Positions 35,912 through 42,834 of a DNA stretch of 64,000 bases are shown here, piece after piece. Under the pieces are notes generated by a model. The model was not told the origin of the DNA. It did not search any database and was given only the letters and a program-made list of their open reading frames with translations. Origin of the DNA: RGIG9115 sp045649825. GTDB lineage: Bacteria; Bacillota; Clostridia; UBA1381. Each line of letters starts with the position of its first letter. The first letter of the stretch is position 1. Both the position numbers and the translations under genes were made by a program. The stretch covers positions 1 through 64,000 of the forward strand of contig JAZRQO010000009.1 in assembly GCA_045649825.1 (NCBI GenBank), in the 5' to 3' direction.

Positions 35912-36288
35912 AAAAACCGGAATTGCTCGCACCTTTGGTGCTTGCATACATAGGCGACAGTGTATATGAGGTATATGTGCGAAACAGGCTTTTGCTTGAA
36001 CATCCTGATATGCCTGTATATAAGCTTCATAAAGAAGCGATTAAATATGTCCGTGCCCATTCTCAGTCAAACAGTATTCAGGCTTTGCTTCCGATGCTTG
36101 AGTCTGACGAAGAAGCTGTTTTTAAACGCGGCAGAAACGCAAAATCACCTACAGTTCCTAAAAACGCTGATGTGGGTGATTACAGGAGGGCAACGGGTTT
36201 TGAAGCTCTTGTGGGTTATCTTCATTTATCCGGGAAGATCGATAGGCTTGAGTTTATAATGTGTAAGGCATTTGAATCTGCACTTTAA
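35893..36288 (+). CDS. mrnC: Mini-ribonuclease III
   Basis: 131 residues. MrnC is an RNase III-like dimer without the double-stranded RNA-binding domain; it matures 23S rRNA. The catalytic helix LAYIGDSVYEVYVRNRLL (Asp at about 19) and the second acidic site in RRATGFEALVGYLHLSG (Glu at about 104) are present. It overlaps cysS by 19 bases, the usual cysS-mrnC order; rlmB, often next, is absent. Confidence 0.94.
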   Translation: MDKGRIEKPELLAPLVLAYIGDSVYEVYVRNRLLLEHPDMPVYKLHKEAIKYVRAHSQSNSIQALLPMLESDEEAVFKRGRNAKSPTVPKNADVGDYRRATGFEALVGYLHLSGKIDRLEFIMCKAFESAL

Positions 36289-36302
36289 TATTGTTTCATT
36301 TT

Positions 36303-36314
36303 CAGCGTACGCTG
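36303..36314. promoter_or_regulatory. Perfect palindrome before the transketolase genes
   Basis: CAGCGTACGCTG is a perfect 12-bp palindrome six bases before a TATAAT (36320-36325). No good -35 box is visible at the right distance. It could be an operator for an activator or repressor of the transketolase pair. Confidence 0.35.
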
Positions 36315-36343
36315 TACAATATAATTTAAACGGAGGATTAAAA

Positions 36344-37183
36344 ATGGAAGAAAAAAATCTTGCAATAATTGCAAATAGAATTCGTAAGAATGCATTAACT
36401 GCAATTCATTCTGCAAAATCAGGACACCCCGGCGGTTCATTATCAATCGCTGATGTTCTCGCACTTTTGTATTTTGAGGTTATGAATATCGACCCTGAAA
36501 ATCCCAAGTGGGAAGAAAGAGATAGATTGGTCCTTTCTAAAGGTCACACCGCCCCTGCGCTTTATGGTGCACTTGCTGAACGTGGATTTTTCCCTGTCAG
36601 CGATGTTACTAAGTTCAGAAAAGCAGGTAGCTATCTCCAGGGACATCCCGATATGAAAGGTGTTCCCGGAGTTGATATGTCTACAGGATCTCTCGGACAA
36701 GGTGTAAGTGCTGCAGGTGGTATGGCATATGCTGCAAAGCTTGATAATAAAAATTACCGTGTTTATACAATTCTTGGTGACGGTGAACTTGAAGAAGGCC
36801 AGGTTTGGGAGCAGGCTATGTTTGCAGCTCACTACAATCTTGATAATCTTATTGCTTTTATAGATTTTAACGGACTTCAGATAGATGGTGATATTACAAA
36901 AGTAATGAATCCTACTCCTATTGACAAAAAGTTCGAAGCTTTTGGCTGGAATGTTGTTCTTGCTGATGCTCATGATTTTGAAAGCTTGAGAAATGCAATA
37001 GATATTGCTAAAAACACAGCAGGAAAGCCCACAGCGATAATTATGAAATCTGTTAAGGGTAAGAATGTATCTTTTATGGAAAACGAAGCAGGATGGCACG
37101 GAAACGCTCCTAACGACGAGCAATTTGAACAGGCTATCGGTGAACTTGATAAAATCATAGCTGAATTGGAGGGCGAAAGATAA
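36344..37183 (+). CDS. Transketolase, N-terminal subunit
   Basis: 279 residues from the ATG at 36344 (GGAGG 9 bases upstream); the longer frame runs back into mrnC. It holds the thiamine diphosphate pyrophosphate-binding half of transketolase: SAKSGHPGGSLSIADVLALL, LSKGHTAPALYGALAERG, STGSLGQGVSAAGGMA, and GDGELEEGQVWEQAMFAAHY (the G-D-G...N motif, about 150-180, with DFNGLQIDG). Together with the next gene it moves two-carbon units in the pentose phosphate pathway. The stop overlaps the next start as TAATG. Confidence 0.95.
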   Translation: MEEKNLAIIANRIRKNALTAIHSAKSGHPGGSLSIADVLALLYFEVMNIDPENPKWEERDRLVLSKGHTAPALYGALAERGFFPVSDVTKFRKAGSYLQGHPDMKGVPGVDMSTGSLGQGVSAAGGMAYAAKLDNKNYRVYTILGDGELEEGQVWEQAMFAAHYNLDNLIAFIDFNGLQIDGDITKVMNPTPIDKKFEAFGWNVVLADAHDFESLRNAIDIAKNTAGKPTAIIMKSVKGKNVSFMENEAGWHGNAPNDEQFEQAIGELDKIIAELEGER

Positions 37184-38112
37184 TGGCAAAGAGAGCAACA
37201 AGAGAATCTTATGGCGAGGCACTTATGCTTTGCGGAGCTGACGAACGTGTGGTAGTTCTGGATGCTGACCTTTCAAAATCCACAAAAACAGATGTCTTCA
37301 AGAAAAAATATCCTGAACGTTTTATTAATGCGGGTATTGCTGAAGGTAATATGATGAGTGTTGCGGCAGGTCTTGCGACTTGTGGAAAAATTCCGTTTGC
37401 ATCATCTTTTGCAATGTTTGCAGCAGGCAGAGCTTTTGAGCAAATCAGAAACTCAATAGGTTATCCTCATCTAAATGTTAAAATAGGTGCTACTCATGCA
37501 GGTATTTCTGTTGGTGAAGACGGTGCTACTCATCAGTGTCTTGAAGATATAGCACTTATGCGTTCCATTCCCGGTATGGTTATAATAAATCCTGCTGACG
37601 ATATCGAAGCTATGCAGGCTGTTAAGGCAGCTTGCGACTATGAAGGCCCTGTTTATATGCGTTTTGGACGTCTTGCAGTTGAAGATATCAACCCTGCAGA
37701 TTATAAGTTCGAGCTGGGGAAGGGTGTTGAAGTAGCGCCAGGAACAGACGCAACAATAGTTGCAACAGGTCTTATGGTGGGTTATGCTCTTAAGGCTAAG
37801 GAACTTCTTGCAAACGAAGGTATTAATGCCCGTGTTGTAAACATCCATACAATAAAGCCTATTGATGAAGATATTATAACTCGTGCTGCTAAGGAAACAG
37901 GCGCTATTGTTACTGCAGAAGAACATTGTATTTACGGTGGTTTGGGTAGTGCTGTCTGTGAAGTTGTATGTAAGAACTGTCCTGTTCCTGTAAAGATGGT
38001 AGGAACTGAAAAATTTGGTGCATCAGGAACACCTGCAGAACTTTTTGAAATTTACGGACTTACTGCTGAAAATATTGCAGATAATGTTAAGAAAGCAATT
38101 GCACTCAAATAA
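37183..38112 (+). CDS. Transketolase, C-terminal subunit
   Basis: 309 residues. This is the pyrimidine-binding and C-terminal half of the split transketolase, common in Clostridia. Marks: VVVLDADLSKSTKTDVF, RFINAGIAEGNMMSVAAGLA (the catalytic Glu region), PFASSFAMFAAGRAFEQIRN, and the C-terminal domain from GTDATIVATGLMVGYAL to VTAEEHCIYGGLGSAV. Translation is coupled to the N-terminal subunit by the overlapping start. Confidence 0.95.
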   Translation: MAKRATRESYGEALMLCGADERVVVLDADLSKSTKTDVFKKKYPERFINAGIAEGNMMSVAAGLATCGKIPFASSFAMFAAGRAFEQIRNSIGYPHLNVKIGATHAGISVGEDGATHQCLEDIALMRSIPGMVIINPADDIEAMQAVKAACDYEGPVYMRFGRLAVEDINPADYKFELGKGVEVAPGTDATIVATGLMVGYALKAKELLANEGINARVVNIHTIKPIDEDIITRAAKETGAIVTAEEHCIYGGLGSAVCEVVCKNCPVPVKMVGTEKFGASGTPAELFEIYGLTAENIADNVKKAIALK

Positions 38113-38132
38113 TCTCTCCGGGGGTTGATTTT

Positions 38133-38645
38133 ATGAAAAGGGCTCTTTTAACTGTTTTTGCTATCTGTTCGGTTTTTATTAGCGGATGCAAAAAAGACGA
38201 TATACCGGAACCTGTTAAGCCAACAGATATTATTTCTAAGGCAGAAGCGCAGGCTGTTGCAGGTGACGGCTATGAGTTGATTCTTGAATATGGTGCAGTT
38301 GTGGATTTAGGGAATAATACATATAAATCTTCTTATGTTTCAGAAGTTTTGGGAAAGGGCGATCCGATTATTGTTGAAGTAACGTATCCTTCCGAAACTC
38401 TCAGCAGAAATGATATAAAGAAGATGTATTTCAAAAGCTATGACAGTAGAGTTAACAAGCGGAAAATTAACGGTATAGGCTCTGAAGCTTTTGTTGCGTT
38501 TCCTACTTTGAATATACTTGAAGACGGTCATTTTATTCGTATTACTGCCGGTTCAGGTGATACCCGTGAACAGCTTGATATGCTTTTATCTTTAGGCCGT
38601 ACAGCTGTGGGTAATTTGCAAAAATATTTAAATAATGATAATTAA
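38133..38645 (+). CDS. Small lipoprotein of unknown function
   Basis: 170 residues. A signal peptide MKRALLTVFAICSVFISGC ends in the lipobox ISGC (Cys19). The mature part starts KKDDIPEPVKPTDIISKAEA, then about 150 residues of mixed alpha/beta sequence with regular spacing of aromatic residues. I cannot assign a family. It starts 21 bases after the transketolase and ends at a terminator, so it is likely in that operon. Confidence 0.75.
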   Translation: MKRALLTVFAICSVFISGCKKDDIPEPVKPTDIISKAEAQAVAGDGYELILEYGAVVDLGNNTYKSSYVSEVLGKGDPIIVEVTYPSETLSRNDIKKMYFKSYDSRVNKRKINGIGSEAFVAFPTLNILEDGHFIRITAGSGDTREQLDMLLSLGRTAVGNLQKYLNNDN

Positions 38646-38650
38646 TCCTA

Positions 38651-38686
38651 AAAAAGCGAGCATTATATGATAATGTTCGCTTTTTG
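38651..38686 (+). terminator. Terminator of the transketolase operon
   Basis: AAAAAGCGAGCATTAT pairs with ATAATGTTCGCTTTTT (one G-T) around a short loop, ending in five T. Confidence 0.88.
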
Positions 38687-38745
38687 CTTGTTCAAAAAAA
38701 TTCTTTTTTGCACTCCGTTAGTAAGGATAGAGGGTGAATATTTTT

Positions 38746-39978
38746 TTACATATACATTCTGTCGGGCATTACATGGAGTGAGGAATTTGGTAGTTTAAGC
38801 TTTCCCATAAGAGAAGCGTAAGTAACACTTTCTTTACCGAAGCGTTCTCTGAGGCTTTCGATTGCAGTTTCTATTTTATCTTGCTTTATATCTTTTTCTG
38901 TGTCCGAAAAGAGAGTTGTCTGAATCGGAATTTGTGATGATGAAAGATAAAGTGCACGAACAGAAATCGACCTTACCAAAGCTGCGTTGTCGTATTGGCT
39001 TTGATACATTTTAAATGCTTCCCGTGCGATTACGGTGTGAGAACGTGTTGATTGCAAAAATTTTGTCTGAAACTCTTTTGTGTTCAGAAATGAATCGCGT
39101 ATTGTTATACTTACCCCTCGTGCAGTAAGCCCTTCTGCACGTAATCTGTGGGAAACATCCTGTGATAAATAAAATACAATCTTCCATACTTCTTCCGGAG
39201 TTGTTAAATCGCTTGTGCAGGTTATCCCGTGACTGATGGACTTGATAGGAGCTTTGTATCCGTAGGGTGACACCCTTGAAGTATCGAATCCGTTTGCAAA
39301 ATTATAAAGCATAATTCCGTTTTTGCCTAACCATTTTTGTATAAGCTCCAAAGGGGTATTTGCAAGCTCTCCTATGGTACGGATATTGAGCCTGTTAAGC
39401 TTTTTAGTGGTGGCAGGACCGATATATAATAGTTCAGAAACAGGAAGAGGCCATACTGTGTTTTTGAAGTCTGATTTTTTTATAGATGTAACAGCATCAG
39501 GTTTTTTCATATCTGAGCCAAGTTTAGCAAAAATTTTGTTGAAAGAAACGCCGATTGATACAGTAAGTCCCAGTTCTTTTTTTATTCGTTTTCTTATAAT
39601 TTCAGCTATAGCTTCTCCGCTTCCAAACAGAGAAATACTGCCTGTTACATCAAGCCAGCATTCATCAAGACCGAAAGGTTCAATAAGGTCAGTATAAGAG
39701 TAGTATATTTCTCTTGCAAGCTTTGAATATTTTATATATTCATCGTAGTGGGGAGGCACAACCTTCAGTTTAGGACATTTTTGCATAGCTTTCCATATAG
39801 GTTCGCCTGTGATAACCCCCATAAGCTTTGCAGACTGATTTTTAGCTAAAACAATACCATGGCGGTCTTCTTTATTGCCGCATACAGCTATATATTCGTT
39901 CTTAAGGGAAGGATTGAGCATACATTCAACCGAGGCATAGTAATTGTTCATATCGCTATGCAGAATAACACGTTCCAT
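38746..39978 (-). CDS. dinB: Y-family DNA polymerase (DNA polymerase IV)
   Basis: 410 residues. Y-family polymerases copy damaged templates. The catalytic acidic residues are in ILHSDMNNYYASVE (Asp9) and GLDECWLDVTGS (Asp-Glu, about 104). The finger/thumb has GVSFNKIFAKLGSDMKKPDA and the helix-hairpin-helix ELLYIGPATTKKLNRLNIRTIGELA region (start IGPATTKKLN, about 190). The little-finger domain follows. The end lacks a clear beta-clamp motif that I can place with certainty. It is divergent from an XRE/ImmA pair and may be controlled by it. Confidence 0.94.
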   Translation of the reverse strand: MERVILHSDMNNYYASVECMLNPSLKNEYIAVCGNKEDRHGIVLAKNQSAKLMGVITGEPIWKAMQKCPKLKVVPPHYDEYIKYSKLAREIYYSYTDLIEPFGLDECWLDVTGSISLFGSGEAIAEIIRKRIKKELGLTVSIGVSFNKIFAKLGSDMKKPDAVTSIKKSDFKNTVWPLPVSELLYIGPATTKKLNRLNIRTIGELANTPLELIQKWLGKNGIMLYNFANGFDTSRVSPYGYKAPIKSISHGITCTSDLTTPEEVWKIVFYLSQDVSHRLRAEGLTARGVSITIRDSFLNTKEFQTKFLQSTRSHTVIAREAFKMYQSQYDNAALVRSISVRALYLSSSQIPIQTTLFSDTEKDIKQDKIETAIESLRERFGKESVTYASLMGKLKLPNSSLHVMPDRMYM

Positions 39979-39999
39979 TTTGATTTTCTCCTAAAAATA

Positions 40000-40028
40000 T
40001 TGACATAGTATGAAAAATAGTGTATAAT
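40000..40028 (+). promoter_or_regulatory. Strong sigma-A promoter of the XRE-ImmA operon
   Basis: TTGACA (40000-40005) and TATAAT (40023-40028) are both consensus, 17 bp apart. The predicted start is about 40035, inside the first operator-like repeat. The promoter lies within the dinB upstream region. Confidence 0.9.
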
Positions 40029-40032
40029 AAAA

Positions 40033-40077
40033 GTGAACAAAGTTTCACTACATATAGTATACCGAACAATGTTTCAC
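40033..40077. promoter_or_regulatory. Two operator-like dyads between dinB and the XRE gene
   Basis: GTGAACAAAGTTTCAC (40033-40048) and CCGAACAATGTTTCAC (40062-40077) share GAACAA-x-GTTTCAC, 29 bp apart. The first is a near-perfect dyad (GTGAA..TTCAC). They flank the start of the XRE transcript and lie 55-100 bases before dinB. They are probably bound by the XRE protein. Confidence 0.7.
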
Positions 40078-40128
40078 TTGTCAATAGATAAACAAGAAAA
40101 AATGTACACTTTTTTTGGAGGGGTAGTA

Positions 40129-40530
40129 ATGGGATTTGGAGAAAATCTGAAATATATGAGAACACAAATGGGATTGTCACAAAAAAAGCTTGCAGAACTT
40201 ACAGGAACTACATCCAGGACTATTCTTAATTACGAACAAGGAGCCAGACTCCCGAAAAATATTGACATAGTAAGTAAAATGGCAGACGTTCTTGGAACAA
40301 CGACAGAAATGCTTATAAATGGGAAAGAAGAATTTGTGATAAATGCAAGTAGTACATATGGCGTAAAAGGCAAAAGAGAAGCGGTTGAAATACTCGAAAA
40401 TGCTGCCGCACTTTTTGCAGGCGGAGAACTTGATGATGATGAAATGCTCAGTTTTATGACAAGAATTCAGACTATATATCTTGATTCTAAAAAGAAAGCA
40501 AAAAAGTTTGCTGCTAAAGCAGGTAAGTGA
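40129..40530 (+). CDS. XRE-family repressor
   Basis: 133 residues from the ATG at 40129, after GGAGGGG; the longer frame would begin inside the first operator repeat. The N-terminal helix-turn-helix (about 3-60) shows LKYMRTQMGLSQKKLAELTG and TSRTILNYEQGARLPK, typical of the XRE fold. The C-terminal half (about 75-133) is helical and ends in lysines. It is 10 bases from the ImmA/IrrE-type protease gene; in such pairs the protease cleaves the repressor after DNA damage or other stress. Confidence 0.88.
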   Translation: MGFGENLKYMRTQMGLSQKKLAELTGTTSRTILNYEQGARLPKNIDIVSKMADVLGTTTEMLINGKEEFVINASSTYGVKGKREAVEILENAAALFAGGELDDDEMLSFMTRIQTIYLDSKKKAKKFAAKAGK

Positions 40531-40540
40531 GAAGAAAAGT

Positions 40541-41050
40541 ATGAGTTCATATATAATTAAAACAGTTTCAGAGCTAATATATAAATATAAAACGAGAGAT
40601 CCGTTTGAGCTTATAAAAGCTCTTGGAATAGAGCTGATGTTTGACGGCAACTTCTCAAAACTTAAAGGGTTTTATACAGTTATGAACCGTCAGGCATATA
40701 TAGTTATTAATGCAAATTTGCCTGAAGAAAAAAGAAAAATTGTAGCGGCACACGAGCTTGGACATCATATGCTTCATAAAAGATTTGCCACAGGAAAAGT
40801 TATGCAGGAATTTGAATTGTATGATATGACTGCACGTCCTGAATATGAAGCGAACTGCTTTGCGGCGGAGCTTCTTGTTCCTGATGAAGAAATTATTGAA
40901 CTAATTAACAGTGATTATGATATGGAGCAGATTGCATCTATATTGAAAACAGACATCAATATAATAGGAATAAAGTTGGGAAATCTTAATGATTCAGGAA
41001 AGAACTATAACATAGGAATACTGCCTAAAGGCGACTTTTTGGGTAAGTAA
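40541..41050 (+). CDS. ImmA/IrrE-family metallopeptidase
   Basis: 169 residues from the ATG at 40541 after AGAAGAAAAG. The zinc site is AAHELGHHMLHKR (HExxH, about 71-75) with a downstream Glu in EYEANCFAAELLVP, the ImmA/IrrE (COG2856) pattern. ImmA cleaves the ICEBs1 repressor and IrrE/PprI cleaves DdrO in Deinococcus. Together with the adjacent XRE gene this is a repressor-protease pair. No integrase or phage genes lie nearby. Confidence 0.88.
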   Translation: MSSYIIKTVSELIYKYKTRDPFELIKALGIELMFDGNFSKLKGFYTVMNRQAYIVINANLPEEKRKIVAAHELGHHMLHKRFATGKVMQEFELYDMTARPEYEANCFAAELLVPDEEIIELINSDYDMEQIASILKTDINIIGIKLGNLNDSGKNYNIGILPKGDFLGK

Positions 41051-41136
41051 CATTTGGAAAAGTGTAATAATTTGAACGGATTTTTTGGTATATATTATAC
41101 TAAAAATACAAAAAGCACATTTGTTAATAAAAAGAC

Positions 41137-41165
41137 TTGACTTTAAATGTAGTATTTGTTATAAT
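41137..41165 (+). promoter_or_regulatory. Promoter of tRNA-Arg
   Basis: TTGACT (41137-41142) and TATAAT (41160-41165) are 17 bp apart; the predicted start is about 12 bases before the tRNA. Confidence 0.8.
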
Positions 41166-41183
41166 AACATCCGTACTTGGTAT

Positions 41184-41260
41184 GCGCTCATAGCTCAGCT
41201 GGATAGAGTGTTTGGCTACGAACCAAAAGGTCGGGGGTTCGAATCCCTCTGGGCGTACCA
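41184..41260 (+). tRNA. tRNA-Arg (anticodon ACG)
   Basis: 77 bases with encoded CCA. The acceptor stem GCGCTCA pairs with TGGGCGT (two G-T pairs), the anticodon loop CTACGAA carries ACG, and the T-loop is TTCGAAT. The A34 is expected to become inosine and read CGN codons. Confidence 0.93.
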
Positions 41261-41261
41261 G

Positions 41262-41301
41262 AAAAAAAGACATTTTTCGACAAAGAAAAATGTCTTTTTT
41301 T
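41262..41301 (+). terminator. Terminator of tRNA-Arg (copy A)
   Basis: AAAAAAAGACATTTTTC and GAAAAATGTCTTTTTTT form a perfect 17-bp stem with a 6-base loop. It begins 2 bases after the tRNA CCA. A near-identical copy occurs 247 bases further on. Confidence 0.9.
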
Positions 41302-41470
41302 CAGCTAAATTCGCCTGCGGCGAGCTAAATGTGCTAATGCACGCTAAATTACCTGCGGCAGCTAAATGTGCTACGCACGCTGAAAGCGAATTTAATTTAG
41401 CTACTCCAAAGGAGTTATTTAGCTATTGCGAAGCAATAATTTCGCTTTGCAGCTTGCTGCAAAATTTAGC
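41302..41470. repeat. Mini-hairpin array, copy A
   Basis: A non-coding stretch in which the 8-mer AGCTAAAT (left half) and its reverse complement ATTTAGCT (right half) alternate with short hairpins: CGCC-TGC-GGCG, GTGC-TAAT-GCAC, GTGC-TAC-GCAC, ACTCC-AAA-GGAGT, ATTGC-GAA-GCAAT and TTTGCAGC-TT-GCTGCAAA. The outer arms AAATTCGC and GCGAATTT can also pair over about 80 bases. It has no believable reading frame. A second copy follows. Confidence 0.85.
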
Positions 41471-41507
41471 CAAATCACTTTGCATCATTATTGTTCTGAC
41501 TTGCCAG

Positions 41508-41548
41508 AAAAAAAAGACATTTTTCGACAAAGAAAAATGTCTTTTTTT
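41508..41548 (+). terminator. Duplicated terminator (copy B)
   Basis: This is the same hairpin as at 41262-41301 with one extra A on the left arm. It is preceded by GCCAG where copy A has ACCAG (the tRNA CCA end), so the duplication includes the last bases of the tRNA. No tRNA gene precedes this copy. Confidence 0.85.
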
Positions 41549-41719
41549 CAGCTAAATTCGCCTGTGGCGAGCTAAATGTGCTAATGCACGCTAAATTACT
41601 TCGTAGCTAAATTGACCTTCGCTCAGCTATAAGGCGAATTTAATTTAGCTGTTTTAAAAAAACAATTTAGCTATTGCAAAGCAATAATTTCGCTTTGCAA
41701 CTTGTTGCAAAATTTAGCT
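41549..41719. repeat. Mini-hairpin array, copy B
   Basis: This matches copy A with an offset of 247 bases. The linkers AGCTAAAT and ATTTAGCT are kept while hairpins differ and stay paired: TTTGCAAC-TT-GTTGCAAA for TTTGCAGC-TT-GCTGCAAA, GTTTT/AAAAC in place of CTCC/GGAG, TAC-TTC-GTA in place of a GC-rich hairpin, and loop-only changes in CGCC-TGT-GGCG and ATTGC-AAA-GCAAT. The paired changes suggest structure is what is conserved. Confidence 0.85.
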
Positions 41720-41802
41720 AAAAATACACCTTGGGGCGTGTGGATTTATTTCATTTCACATCAAACATCAGCAAGACATTTCACCAAAGCATAAATATCC
41801 TT

Positions 41803-41833
41803 ATAGTTCGCCTTTTACAAAAAAGAGAACTAT
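41803..41833 (-). other. Hairpin after the LysR gene
   Basis: ATAGTTC pairs with GAACTAT, with further CTTTT/AAAAG pairing inside. It lies 8 bases beyond the LysR stop codon and has no strong T-run on the minus strand, so termination is uncertain. The bases 41720-41802 hold nothing else I can recognise. Confidence 0.5.
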
Positions 41834-41840
41834 TTTACAT

Positions 41841-42725
41841 TTATTCTTCAATATTATTTATCAGCCTCAAAAATTCCTGTGCGGGTGGGGAAAGAGGAGT
41901 GTTTTTCATATATGCATATCCAATGCTTCTTGGCGGTATAGGCGGATTTAAATTCATTTCACAAACCAAACCGTGTTCAAGGCTTTCTTTCGAGAATTCT
42001 TTTATAACACAGGAAACTCCCAATCTAATTGAAGCAAATCTGATTAGCAAGTCGTGTGCTGCAATTTCAATCTGAGGCTCCAGGGATATACCGTCTTTTT
42101 CAAAAATTTCGTCAATATAATTACGGGATGTTGAATTAGTTTCAAGTAAAATAAGAGGTTCCTCCGAAATTTGTTTTCGTGTGTAAGATTTTTTCCTTTT
42201 ATATTCTGAACTGCAAACGAAAATATCGTGAATTTCAAAGCATGGTTCGATGCATAACTCTTCATCTTCAACCGGCAGATTAACAAAAGCAAGCTCTGCG
42301 GTGCCGTTTTTTACACATTCCAGCATATGATGTGAATATGAATTTGACATTTCTATTCGTATGTTTGGATAATTTGCGTGAAATTGTTCAAGATAAGGGA
42401 GTAGATAATGACTTGTAATAGTATCGCCTGCTGCAATTACGAGGGAGCCTCCTTCTAACCTGTGTAAACGTGTAAGAAGTGTTTCTCCTTGTTCAATGGC
42501 AATTATAGCACTTTCAACCTTCTGAAAAAGGAGTGCACCATCTTTTGTAAGCTTAACGCCTCGTTTAGTTCTTAAAAACAGTTGTGTATCCAGATCCGCT
42601 TCAAGTTGGCGTATACACTGAGAAATGGCGGATTGTGAAATGTAAAGATTACGTGCAGCTGCTGAAAATGAAGAAAACCTTGCCGTTTCATAAAATATTT
42701 TATAGTAATCAAGCTTTGTTTTCAT
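41841..42725 (-). CDS. LysR-family transcriptional regulator
   Basis: 294 residues, standard LysR length. The N-terminal winged helix-turn-helix is clear: YYKIFYETARFSSFSAAARN, then ISQSAISQCIRQLEADLDTQ and LFLRTKRGVKLTKDG. The C-terminal part (about 90-290) is the periplasmic-binding-like effector domain. AAGGAGAACTTAT precedes the ATG. It is divergent from the CofE-like gene, 109 bases apart, so it most likely controls that gene; the effector is unknown. Confidence 0.92.
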   Translation of the reverse strand: MKTKLDYYKIFYETARFSSFSAAARNLYISQSAISQCIRQLEADLDTQLFLRTKRGVKLTKDGALLFQKVESAIIAIEQGETLLTRLHRLEGGSLVIAAGDTITSHYLLPYLEQFHANYPNIRIEMSNSYSHHMLECVKNGTAELAFVNLPVEDEELCIEPCFEIHDIFVCSSEYKRKKSYTRKQISEEPLILLETNSTSRNYIDEIFEKDGISLEPQIEIAAHDLLIRFASIRLGVSCVIKEFSKESLEHGLVCEMNLNPPIPPRSIGYAYMKNTPLSPPAQEFLRLINNIEE

Positions 42726-42748
42726 AATATAAGTTCTCCTTATTACAG

Positions 42749-42807
42749 TTGTAAGAATTATCTGCTTTACTAATGTCTATGTTTGTATTATAATAACATT
42801 GTAAGAA
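42749..42807. promoter_or_regulatory. LysR/cofE-like intergenic control region
   Basis: The CofE-like gene has a promoter TTTACT (42766-42771) and TATAAT (42789-42794), 17 bp apart. Two direct repeats TTGTAAGAA (42749-42757 and 42799-42807) flank it, 50 bp apart. The first lies in a small dyad TTACA-GT-TGTAA. These are good candidates for LysR binding sites. Confidence 0.65.
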
Positions 42808-42834
42808 AAAGTCAACCCCCGGGAGGTATTTTTT

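Noticed and set aside
36443..37222. 259-codon frame opposite the transketolase gene
   Set aside because: It is antisense to a clear enzyme gene, has no ribosome site, and its residue make-up mirrors the sense codon bias.
40129..41050. Remnant of an ICE or prophage, because XRE-ImmA pairs regulate such elements
   Set aside because: No integrase, excisionase, relaxase or phage gene is present; the neighbour is dinB and a tRNA. A lost element cannot be fully excluded.
41085..41555. Open frame of 156 codons across tRNA-Arg and the repeat array
   Set aside because: It reads through a tRNA and its terminator, has no ribosome site and codes only low-complexity residues from the repeats.
41302..41719. 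CRISPR array
   Set aside because: The repeated 8-mers occur in both orientations, the intervening segments are self-complementary and of uneven length, and no cas genes are near.
41731..42075. 114-codon frame opposite the LysR gene
   Set aside because: Most of it overlaps conserved LysR codons and it lacks a start site.
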